A stretch of DNA of 64,000 bases, from positions 5,660,886 through 5,724,885 of the forward strand of contig NZ_KB910518.1 of assembly GCF_000374185.1 (NCBI RefSeq), given 5' to 3'. The DNA is from Paenibacillus sp. HW567. Its GTDB lineage: Bacteria > Bacillota > Bacilli > Paenibacillales > Paenibacillaceae. Made by a program: the position numbers and the translations under genes. Below are positions 26,201 through 32,746 of this stretch, piece by piece. How positions within the stretch are numbered: position 1 is the first letter of the stretch; every line of letters starts with the position of its first letter. Under the pieces are notes generated by a model, which worked only from the letters and a program-made list of their open reading frames with translations, was not told the origin of the DNA and searched no databases.

Positions 26201-26372
26201 TACTTGTCAGGTCAATATCAAAACCGGTGAGATACCCGTTCTGAGTATATTTATAAGGCGGATAATCCAATTCTGCCCGGTACCTTATATCCTGTCTTTC
26301 GGCATGAGCGGCAGCAGGGGATGCAAGCATGAGCATAATGCTAATCAGAAGCAAGAGTTTACACCGCTTCAT
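23238..26372 (-). CDS. SBP-PAS-PAS-GGDEF-EAL c-di-GMP turnover protein
   Basis: The protein has about 1044 residues. It has a signal peptide (MKRCKLLLLISIMLMLASPA), then a periplasmic-binding-protein type 3 domain (about 30-250) of the kind that binds amino acids or similar solutes. One membrane helix (about 255-280), PAS (about 296-410) and PAS-PAC (about 450-560) follow. The GGDEF domain has intact GGDEF at 689-693 and an RxxD inhibitory site (REGD). The EAL domain has EAL at 817-819, DDFGTGYSSLSYL and AEGVE, so both synthesis and hydrolysis appear possible. A solute outside probably sets the balance. Start: AAGGAG precedes ATG 26372; a longer frame to 26435 has no signal-peptide logic. Confidence 0.92.
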   Translation of the reverse strand: MKRCKLLLLISIMLMLASPAAAHAERQDIRYRAELDYPPYKYTQNGYLTGFDIDLTSMIFEKQDYLIHYSTGEWEDTYKRLTAGDIDTTGLMAVTEERKKEALFSLPVLKSYISVYARQALQEEVQLSTLKHYKIGVGKGQYSEAVLRGKAGVSQYIEYATVPDALEALQKGEVELLFENQGVVDYLIVEQGLTGNIIRKMSDLYPQDVAYGISKSRPELVSYINARIEQLQRSGAFEELYQQYFFAHSDSYRSMIQNRIIWGIAIGACLLVFGIAAVRIYIRHLRRTIHSEQEFFEDVIEHTGMIVWAVQADKRVVRFNRYAAAITGLAEKQVLGMSLDDIPDLEGDASMLKELLIRAVYKDYVSNVELKLPGYSPEARYFSIRTTLIRGMDQQAEDIFVLVGLDIDECKQNEVKLQLSYEELESAYEELAATEVELQNQFDKLGVSERRFRLASEGSGAYMWELDWESGAYKLSERWYEVMGYTEEEINSLEGGVLSIIHPEDEEAARKARQEHLSGLSSIFEIEYRMRTKDNNYIWFEARGKAIVDSKDKIVLFLGSLIDISKRKQAEFKLNNSYQELEATYEQLTATQEELVGQYDLLLENQKNMHRLAYMDSLSNLPNRIWLLETMESYFRRPGGKAALLFVDTDNFKYINDTLGHKSGDTLIRQASERLESVVREGDMLSRLGGDEFVVFIKDVEDRAAVLGLAEDILRAFRKSFLIGESNLYVSVSIGISFYPQDGGTTEEILKNADVAMYRAKEEGKSTYVVYDKSMHTVFNERMNIEKHLRSAMNNNEFELHYQPQVDIQTELISGFEALIRWNSPVLGFVSPLSFIKIAEDSRLIIYIGEWVLREACSFMKSINDRTGIPYKISVNISIIQLLQEDFVDMVLDSLEESGLAPDCLELEITESIFMESFESTVSKLEFLKARGIGVALDDFGTGYSSLSYLQQLPISTIKMDKIFIDSLADKAYSQSFVQTIIILGQKMGLDVVAEGVEDASQWAFLKESGCDKVQGYLISRPVPQQGVLELLEPQRRHGPDCLQ

Positions 26373-26557
26373 CGCAATTCTCCTTTTTCCCAAAAATCGG
26401 CTAACAGCATTTATACCAAAATATCCATTCGACAAAAAATGGTAGGTTTCCTGCTAATCCCGCTGAATCCGAGATAAAATGTGTGCAAATCCTCTAAATT
26501 TTTTTCTAATTTTATATTGCATTTCAGATGCAAAATGTGGATAATAGCAATAACAGT

Positions 26558-26572
26558 TGATAATGATTATCA
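26558..26572. promoter_or_regulatory. Fur box
   Basis: TGATAATGATTATCA is a perfect 7-1-7 Fur operator. It lies 57 bases before a small plus-strand gene and about 185 bases before the start of the minus-strand c-di-GMP protein. Fur with ferrous iron represses such promoters. Confidence 0.88.
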
Positions 26573-26629
26573 TTCTTGAGTAGCTTGACCCACTCATTTC
26601 ACTATATTGTTAAAGGAGACTGAACACCT

Positions 26630-26773
26630 ATGAGCGCAGCCACTACCCGGACAGCACTGACGGTTGACGATTACCTGGATCTGCTCAACCTTGCTGTTAA
26701 AGTTGGAGATTTGAAATGGCAAAAGGAGATCAAATCCAGATTGCAATATATACTCTGTCTGCAAACGAGATAA
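26630..26773 (+). CDS. Small 47-residue protein, probably Fur-regulated
   Basis: The short gene has a good AAAGGAG ribosome site 12 bases before the ATG and a strong terminator after the stop. The predicted protein starts MSAATTRTALTVDDYLDLLN and continues with an amphipathic helix containing VKVGDLKWQKEIKSRL. The middle resembles the IDEAL-domain pattern (two aliphatic residues, an acidic or amide residue, then D-x-x-W), but I cannot claim membership. A perfect Fur box upstream suggests expression under iron starvation, as for the small Fbp proteins of Bacillus, to which I see no sequence likeness. Confidence 0.6.
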   Translation: MSAATTRTALTVDDYLDLLNLAVKVGDLKWQKEIKSRLQYILCLQTR

Positions 26774-26787
26774 CAGACCCGAAGCTG

Positions 26788-26826
26788 TGCCGCACTCCCG
26801 GATTATGGGAAGGCGGCTTTTTTTTG
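26788..26826 (+). terminator. Terminator of the Fur-box small gene
   Basis: GCCGCACTCCC pairs with GGGAAGGCGGC around GATTAT, followed by eight to nine T. Confidence 0.88.
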
Positions 26827-26938
26827 TTATCCGGGTATATTGCAAGCGCCAAGGAGCCGTAAGATGCTCACGGATATAGTATAATGATTAGCATAAAATG
26901 CCGAACCAAAGTTCACCTATAGATCGGAGCGTGCCAGC

Positions 26939-29386
26939 TTGAAAAAATGTATTGTTGTGTTCCTGATGCTCAGCCTTCTTTGGCTCCCGAATGTGTATGC
27001 TGCGGACATTCCCGCACAGCAAGGAATGGTCACCGACGAAGCCGGACTGCTTACGCAGCAGCAGGCGGCGGACATTACGGGGATCGCCACAGGGGACCGT
27101 TATACACTCCATGTGCTGACCGTGGATTCGCTGAACGGAGCCAAGGCTTCGGCCTATGCAACCAGTGTGTACCATTCCTGGAGGCTGTCCACGCGGGATA
27201 TTCTCCTGCTAATTTCTGCCGGAGATCAGCAGATTGAGCTGAATTTCAATAACCCGGAGCTGCAGGGTTACATTGATTCCTGGTCGCAGAGCCAAGGCGG
27301 GACCGCAGGGAGTCCGGCAATCACAGGATTGCTGGATGCTTATTATATCCCCTATGCCAAGGCCGGCGATTTCGCCGGGGGCATCACCTCCATGATTAAG
27401 GAGGTGCACTCCCTTGGCAGCACCGGGAGCGGTGCGGGAAGCGGAACAGCTCCCGGCAGCGTTGGTGCTGGGAGCCAAGACAGTGGAGCCTCGGGGGGCT
27501 CAGGAAATCCGGGCAGCGGTGTTACCGGGAGTCAAGACGGCGGTACCACGGGGAGATCTGGCAGTTCAGGAAATCCGGGCAGCAGTGTTAACGGGAGTCA
27601 AGACGGCGGTGCCTCAGGTAGATCGGGGGGCTCAGGAAATCCGGGGGACGGCATTGGCGGTAGCCATGAGGCTCCCCGTTCAGGACCGGCGATGCTGACA
27701 ATTGCCGCTATTGGGGCGGGAATCGTGCTGCTCTTCCTGATCTTGATCGTGCTGATCACCGGTCTGCGCCGCCGGGGGCAGCTAAGCAGACAGCAGGAGC
27801 AATTGGCTGACCTGCTTGTGCGGGCCAACCATGCCTTGGAAGCACTGCAGCCATTTCAGGGCATCGTTCAAGGCAAAACCGGAGAAATGGTTGAAGGCAT
27901 CTCGAAACGGCTGTCGGCAATGCTTGTGGACATCTCCGCATTGCAGAGCTCCGGTCAGGACTCCCCGCCGCCATTCTACCGGCTGGGAGCACTTAAAGCA
28001 GCCCTCACGCAGCTACAGCAGACCGAAGCCGCCTTCCGCTCGGGTCTGGAGACAGAGGAGCAGGACATCGCCAGGATCAGCGATGCTGACCGCAACGTCA
28101 AGCAACGGATTACAGAGCTCAAAAAGGATGCACCCGAGCTGGATGTCCAGTTGCAAAGCGCAGTAAAGGAAACCGGGTACGAGCTAAAGGAAATTGCCGA
28201 GGATCTGAAGGAACTCGCAGAAGAAACGGCCAAAGCGGATGAATTGGAGCTCTTTGACCCGATTGCCGCGCAGGAGATGACGGATGAGGCTCAGGAGCGG
28301 CAGGATCAGATTGAGCAGGATTTGCGCGATGTCGATGCCTACGACGACAAACTAAATGAATTCCCCGGGGTGCTGGCAGCGGCGCGCAGCAAAATCGCCG
28401 CACTGATTGAACAGAACTCCCTGCACAATATGAAAGTGAAGCCTTATGACAGTCTGGAGCAGGCTTCCACCGCCGCGCAGACACTTGAAGCCCCGCTGCG
28501 CAGCGGCGATATGGATGAGGTGCGCAAAATCGGCGCCCAAATGGACGTTTATCTGGACGAAGCTGTCGCCATAACCGAGCGACAAGCGCTCATCCGCCAG
28601 AACAACCGCAGGGATCTGGAGACGGTCCGCAGCCGCTGGAGCGAGCTGACCCAGCAGCGCAATGAGCTGCAGAGCCGGATCGCCGAAGCCCGCAGCCGGT
28701 TCTCGGAGTTTCATCTAAGCAGTCTTGAGGACGTGCTGGAGGAAGCAGGAACGGAGCTGCGGCAGGGTGCCGGTGAAGTGCCGCAGATTGAAACGTGGAC
28801 CAGTGATGCGCGCGGGGAATACGACAACGCCCGCAGCGGCCTCGACCGGCTGCTCAAGCTGCAGGAGGAGACCGCACAGAAATTCAGTAATGTCCGCGAG
28901 AGTCTTGGCACGCTGAGCAAGCGGCTGTCGGACATCACGCAGCTTCTGTCCGAAGGACAGGAACGGGCGGACGCGGCAGCGCGGCGGCTGCAGAGCAAGG
29001 GAATCGCCTCAAGGAGCCGCTTCCAGTACTCTTTGCTGCCCGAATATATTGAACTGCAGCAGCGGCTGTCCGACCGTCCTTACAACCTGGATGAGCTGGA
29101 GGCGGTTGGCCGCGCTTATGATGCAGGGATTTCTTCCTTTGTAGAGGAAGCGAACCGGCTTGTACGCCAGAAAGAGGAAGAGGAGCGTCAGGCACAGCTC
29201 GAGATGATGCGCGAACAGCAGCGCAGGGAGCAGGAGCGCAATCGCATGAACTCCTCCAACGCATTCGGCGGCGGGAATTCCTCCAGCGGGTCCTCCTGGA
29301 ACAGCGGCGGACAATCATCCGGGGGCTCTTCCTGGGGCGGCGGAGGCAACTCAGGCGGAAATTCCTCCGGCGGCTCCAAATGGTAG
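26939..29386 (+). CDS. TPM-domain membrane protein with long coiled coil
   Basis: The protein has 815 residues. It has a signal peptide (1-21) and a TPM domain (about 25-155, starting MVTDEAGLLTQQQAADI), a fold found in YgcG-type proteins and in photosystem assembly phosphatases. A Gly/Ser linker with three imperfect repeats around GSQDGGASGRSGGSGNPG follows (about 160-240). Then come one membrane helix (about 247-275), a 450-residue acidic/basic coiled coil, and a tail rich in Gly, Ser, Asn and Trp. TPM therefore faces outside and the coiled coil inside, a layout that recalls EzrA-like scaffolds only in general shape. Start TTG 26939 has GGAG about nine bases before it. Its role is unknown. 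Confidence 0.75.
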   Translation: MKKCIVVFLMLSLLWLPNVYAADIPAQQGMVTDEAGLLTQQQAADITGIATGDRYTLHVLTVDSLNGAKASAYATSVYHSWRLSTRDILLLISAGDQQIELNFNNPELQGYIDSWSQSQGGTAGSPAITGLLDAYYIPYAKAGDFAGGITSMIKEVHSLGSTGSGAGSGTAPGSVGAGSQDSGASGGSGNPGSGVTGSQDGGTTGRSGSSGNPGSSVNGSQDGGASGRSGGSGNPGDGIGGSHEAPRSGPAMLTIAAIGAGIVLLFLILIVLITGLRRRGQLSRQQEQLADLLVRANHALEALQPFQGIVQGKTGEMVEGISKRLSAMLVDISALQSSGQDSPPPFYRLGALKAALTQLQQTEAAFRSGLETEEQDIARISDADRNVKQRITELKKDAPELDVQLQSAVKETGYELKEIAEDLKELAEETAKADELELFDPIAAQEMTDEAQERQDQIEQDLRDVDAYDDKLNEFPGVLAAARSKIAALIEQNSLHNMKVKPYDSLEQASTAAQTLEAPLRSGDMDEVRKIGAQMDVYLDEAVAITERQALIRQNNRRDLETVRSRWSELTQQRNELQSRIAEARSRFSEFHLSSLEDVLEEAGTELRQGAGEVPQIETWTSDARGEYDNARSGLDRLLKLQEETAQKFSNVRESLGTLSKRLSDITQLLSEGQERADAAARRLQSKGIASRSRFQYSLLPEYIELQQRLSDRPYNLDELEAVGRAYDAGISSFVEEANRLVRQKEEEERQAQLEMMREQQRREQERNRMNSSNAFGGGNSSSGSSWNSGGQSSGGSSWGGGGNSGGNSSGGSKW

Positions 29387-29432
29387 TTGCAAGGCAGACA
29401 GACTAGACCACGTCGACTGTTTGCGCCCTTAC

Positions 29433-29892
29433 AACGGCAGTTCCGGCCTCGACGCTCCCAGTAACGGCAGTTCTGCCGTTGTTGCGGCCAGTTCCGGCCT
29501 CGACGCTCCCATTAACGGCATTTCTGCCGCTGTTGGAGCCAGTTCCAGACTCGGCGCGCTCAATAACGGCAGTTCTGCCGCTGTTGCGGCCAGTTCCAGA
29601 CTCGGCGCGCTCAATAACGGCAGTTCTGCCGTTGCTGAAGCCAGTTCCGGCCTCGACGCTCCCATTAACGGCAGTTCTGCCGTTGTTGCGGCCAGTTCCG
29701 GCCTCGACGCTCCCATTAACGGCAGAACTGCCGTTGTTGCGGCCAGCTCCGGCCTCGACGCTCCCAGCAACGGCAGTTCTGCCGCTGTTGAAGCCAGTTC
29801 CGGCCTCGACGCTCCCAGTAACGGCAGTTCTGCCGTTGTTGAAGCCAGTTCCCGCTTCGACGCCCCCAGCAGCGGCAGTTCTGCCGTTGTTG
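29433..29892. repeat. 51-bp palindrome array 2
   Basis: Nine units start at 29463, 29514, 29565, 29616, 29667, 29718, 29769, 29820 and 29871, exactly 51 bases apart. A shortened unit at 29433 lacks 21 bases. The core is AACGGCAGTTCTGCCGTT, nearly the same palindrome as in array 1, but the spacer is different (GTTGCGGCCAGTTCCGGCCT then CGACGCTCCCA; two units carry CAGACTCGGCGCGCTCAA instead). The array fills the gap between convergent genes. Because 51 is a multiple of three, spurious open frames run through it. Bases 29893-29967 hold nothing recognised. Confidence 0.92.
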
Positions 29893-29967
29893 TTTTGCAT
29901 CTCGGACTCCCTTCGAATGACTTGCATAACCGTTCAGCTAAGGTTAGACAATGTTAGCTTCATCCCA

Positions 29968-30837
29968 TTATTGCTGCATCGCCTCAATGAAATGCCCAAA
30001 TGCGGGGGATAGCCGGAGTTCCTTACGGTAGACCAGTTGTATATAGAATTTCTCCTGTTCCCCAGTCAGTGGGACGGCGGTCAAAATACCTGTCCGCAGT
30101 TCTTCCTCGATCGCATAACGCGGTAGAAAGGCCGTTCCCCACTGGTGCCGTACCGCCTGCTTGATCCCCTCAAGATTTCCGAACTCCATGTCTATGCATG
30201 GAGTAATTCCTGACTCTCTCAGCACATGCAGCAGTTGCTTCCGGTAGGTGCAGGACTCCTCCGTCAGCACAAGCGGCTCGCCCCCCAGTAGGGCAGGTGC
30301 TACCTTTTCCACTGCGGCCAACGGATGCTGCGGGTGAGTAACCACATATAATGGCTCCTGCCGCAGCGGCAGCGAGACCAGCTCCCCGGAGGCATACGGC
30401 ACATCAAAGATCAGCCCGAAATCAGCCGACTTGTCTTTGACGGCCGCAATAATCCCTTCCTCGGAGCCGGGCTGGACCCGAAGCTGCACCTCCGGATACT
30501 GCGCTCTGTAGCTGTGCAGCCGGTGAGGCAGATAGTAGGCCGCAAGGGTCTCTATTGCGCCGATGCTCACTACGCCTCTGTCCCCTCCGGCGATGATCGC
30601 CTTCGCCTCTTCGCTGAGGGCCAGCATCTGCCGGGCGTAAGGCAGCAGATTATTGCCGGCAAAGGTCGGGATCATTCCTCTGCCGGAGCGTTCCAGCAGA
30701 ATAGCCCCATACATCTCCTCAAGCTTGGCAATCTGTGCGGTTACGCTGGACTGGGCATAGCCCAGTTGCTCCGCCGCTCTTGTATAGCTCCCGCTGGACA
30801 CCACCTCACAAAAGGTCCGCAAATAGGTTAATTCCAT
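29968..30837 (-). CDS. LysR family transcriptional regulator
   Basis: The 289-residue regulator has an N-terminal winged HTH (residues 1-60, LRTFCEVVSSGSYTRAAEQL then GYAQSSVTAQIAKLE) and a two-lobe ligand-binding domain (about 90-289). It is divergent from a rhodanese-like gene with 119 bases between the start codons, the usual setting for a LysR protein that controls its neighbour. The shared gap is very AT-rich and contains TATCGAAATTTTTGATA (a TATC/GATA inverted repeat) near 30857-30875, a candidate operator. The ligand is unknown. Confidence 0.9.
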   Translation of the reverse strand: MELTYLRTFCEVVSSGSYTRAAEQLGYAQSSVTAQIAKLEEMYGAILLERSGRGMIPTFAGNNLLPYARQMLALSEEAKAIIAGGDRGVVSIGAIETLAAYYLPHRLHSYRAQYPEVQLRVQPGSEEGIIAAVKDKSADFGLIFDVPYASGELVSLPLRQEPLYVVTHPQHPLAAVEKVAPALLGGEPLVLTEESCTYRKQLLHVLRESGITPCIDMEFGNLEGIKQAVRHQWGTAFLPRYAIEEELRTGILTAVPLTGEQEKFYIQLVYRKELRLSPAFGHFIEAMQQ

Positions 30838-30956
30838 CTCAGCTTCTCCTATAATTATCGAAATTTTTGATATTTACTATTGATTACTATAGATAACTAC
30901 AATTTAAAATTCATTATACAATATAACCAGCCCGATAACCGAGAGGAGAACGAGAG

Positions 30957-31403
30957 ATGAACTCTAAGCCAAAATCCCAGGTGCTGGCTGCTCCCGCAGC
31001 GTCTCCAGCAGCCGCCCTGACTTATTTCTCAGCCAAAGGAGCCTACGAAACCGATGTTGCCGATGTGGCCTTTGATCTGCGTGAGGGAATAACCGGCTTT
31101 AGGCTGGTCGATGTCCGCGACACCACCTCCTACGAGGAGGCGCATCTGCCGGGAGCCCTCTCCCTGCCCTCCGGCCGGATAAGCAGCACCTCCCCGCAGT
31201 TCTCTGCCTCTGAGGTGCTGGTGCTCTACTGCTGGGGCCCCGCCTGCAATGGAGCCGGCAAGGCGGCAGCCCGGCTGGCAGCACAGGGCTATCAGGTGAA
31301 GGAGATGCTGGGGGGCATCGAATACTGGCGCAAGGAAGGCGGTCCGCTGGAAGGCACGCTCCGCGAGGAAGCACGGCTGTACTGGAAGATGCCGCCCATG
31401 TAA
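30957..31403 (+). CDS. Rhodanese-like sulfurtransferase
   Basis: The 148-residue protein has a single rhodanese domain at about residues 35-140. FRLVDVRDTTSYEEAHLPGA is the CH2-type motif of the first half. VLYCWGPACNGAGKAAARLA contains the active-site loop, whose first Cys takes the catalytic position; a second Cys five residues on is typical of this subgroup. MLGGIEYWRKEGGPLEG closes the domain. It transfers sulfur from thiosulfate or persulfide carriers, with the natural partner unknown. GAGGAGA precedes the ATG. It is divergent from the LysR regulator, which probably controls it. Confidence 0.88.
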   Translation: MNSKPKSQVLAAPAASPAAALTYFSAKGAYETDVADVAFDLREGITGFRLVDVRDTTSYEEAHLPGALSLPSGRISSTSPQFSASEVLVLYCWGPACNGAGKAAARLAAQGYQVKEMLGGIEYWRKEGGPLEGTLREEARLYWKMPPM

Positions 31404-31550
31404 GTTCCCGCGTTAGCTGGCAGCCGCCACATCCGGGATGACAGGTACATCTCGGATGTTAAGAAGAAACGGCTTCGCTGTCCTCTGAAAGAGGCTATTT
31501 CAAGCTGAAAGAGGGGCCTCCTTAACCAAGGACGGCTCCCCTTTCAGCGC

Positions 31551-31588
31551 AAAAAAGACTTCGCCCCCAAGAGAAGCGAAGTCTTTTT
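31551..31588. terminator. Bidirectional terminator between rhodanese and FNT genes
   Basis: AAAAAGACTTCGC pairs with GCGAAGTCTTTTT. A second hairpin (CTGAAAGAGGGG with CCCCTTTCAG) lies just upstream at about 31505-31546. Confidence 0.88.
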
Positions 31589-31621
31589 CCAGAGCCACCG
31601 CATGCGGCAGCCCCATCTTTT

Positions 31622-32419
31622 TCAATGCTGATTTCCATGCTCTTCATCCAGAAATGGCTTATTCACATAGTAATACATCACGCCCATCAGCACCCCGCCG
31701 CCGATCAGATTACCGATGGTAACCGGTACCAGATTATGCAGGACACCAGCCCAAGAGATCGTGCCGGGATGATCCAGCACAAGCGCAATGGCGAATGTAC
31801 ACATATTAGCGATGCTGTGCTCATACCCGGAAATAAAGAAGCAGAAGACGAACAGCATCATGGCGAACATTTTGGCTCCGTCGCTTTTCATCGACATGGG
31901 AACGAAAAAGGCCAGGCACACCAGCCAGTTACATAGAATTGCCCGGAAGAACAACTGAAGTGTCGGAGCCTCCATCTTATGGGCGACCACACTCAGCAGA
32001 AACCCGTTCACGCTGGAGTCATAAAACAATCCCGTCAAAAAAATCAGCAGCGCAAATGCCGTAGCCCCCAGGATGTTGCCAATGTAGCTGACCACCCACA
32101 TCCGCACAACCTGGGTCCATTGCAGCTTGCGTCTTAAGGCCGCATACGTGTAATAAAAGGTGTCCCCGGTAAACAAATCCCCGCCCCCATAGGAGATCAG
32201 AATGATGGCTGCGCCGAACGTAATTGCAGCCATCGGATACGTCATCGGCGAGTGCTCCATGTAGAAGAAGTTACCGGTCTTGAACGCTACGATTACGCCA
32301 AATCCGATGAACATACTGGCCAGCATGGCCCTGGCGATATAGCGGATAATACTTTGCTGATAGATCTTCTGTTTTTTGAGTGCCAATTTCTCAACCTGCA
32401 GCAGTGCCTCGTTCTCCAT
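31622..32419 (-). CDS. Formate/nitrite transporter family channel (FocA/NirC)
   Basis: The 265-residue membrane channel has six helices. The FNT signatures are visible: ARAMLASMFIGFGVIVAF in helix 1, GGGDLFTGDTFYYTYAALR in the broken helix 2, NWLVCLAFF in helix 4 and SGYEHSIANMC, which carries the conserved pore His, in helix 5. Family members move formate, nitrite or hydrosulfide as pentamers. Its neighbours (rhodanese and LysR) might hint at a sulfur or nitrogen anion, but no partner enzyme such as nitrite reductase or pyruvate-formate lyase is nearby, so the substrate is open. A TATGGAGG ribosome site precedes the ATG. Confidence 0.93.
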   Translation of the reverse strand: MENEALLQVEKLALKKQKIYQQSIIRYIARAMLASMFIGFGVIVAFKTGNFFYMEHSPMTYPMAAITFGAAIILISYGGGDLFTGDTFYYTYAALRRKLQWTQVVRMWVVSYIGNILGATAFALLIFLTGLFYDSSVNGFLLSVVAHKMEAPTLQLFFRAILCNWLVCLAFFVPMSMKSDGAKMFAMMLFVFCFFISGYEHSIANMCTFAIALVLDHPGTISWAGVLHNLVPVTIGNLIGGGVLMGVMYYYVNKPFLDEEHGNQH

Positions 32420-32559
32420 ATGACCTCCGCATAAGCTTCTTATTTTCAGCGATTGAGCCTGATGTACAGCCTATTATACCCAATAAACCGCTGGAAATTG
32501 CTTGAACCACGGATGTTTAAAATTTGTGGAGATTCATGAAGAAATCCACCGCCGCCGGA

Positions 32560-32658
32560 CTAGCTGTCTTTGCTCCGATCATTCAGCCTGGCGATTGACT
32601 CCGCCTTCTCACTGCTGGCTACGACGATAAGCACCAGTATTATGCACCCCAGAATCAT
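32560..32658 (-). CDS. Tiny membrane peptide, 32 residues
   Basis: Short frame with GAGAGG eight bases before its ATG. The peptide starts MILGCIILVLIVVASSEKAE, giving one membrane helix, then a charged tail (SIARLNDRSKDS). This hydrophobic head and polar tail is typical of small membrane proteins. It lies about 90 bases after the GH51 gene on the same strand. I do not recognise a family. The rest of 32420-32746 shows nothing else. Confidence 0.4.
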   Translation of the reverse strand: MILGCIILVLIVVASSEKAESIARLNDRSKDS

Positions 32659-32746
32659 CCGCTGATCCTCTCTTCCTCAAATGTCGCCTCAGTGACAACT
32701 TATGTGGAGGAGCGGGGGGTTATGAGTGCGGATTAATGTGCCTTGC

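Noticed and set aside
29421..30012. Long repetitive open frames on both strands over array 2 (and 2927-3133 over array 1)
   Set aside because: They exist because 51 is a multiple of three. There is no ribosome site, and the same region is open in several frames on both strands.
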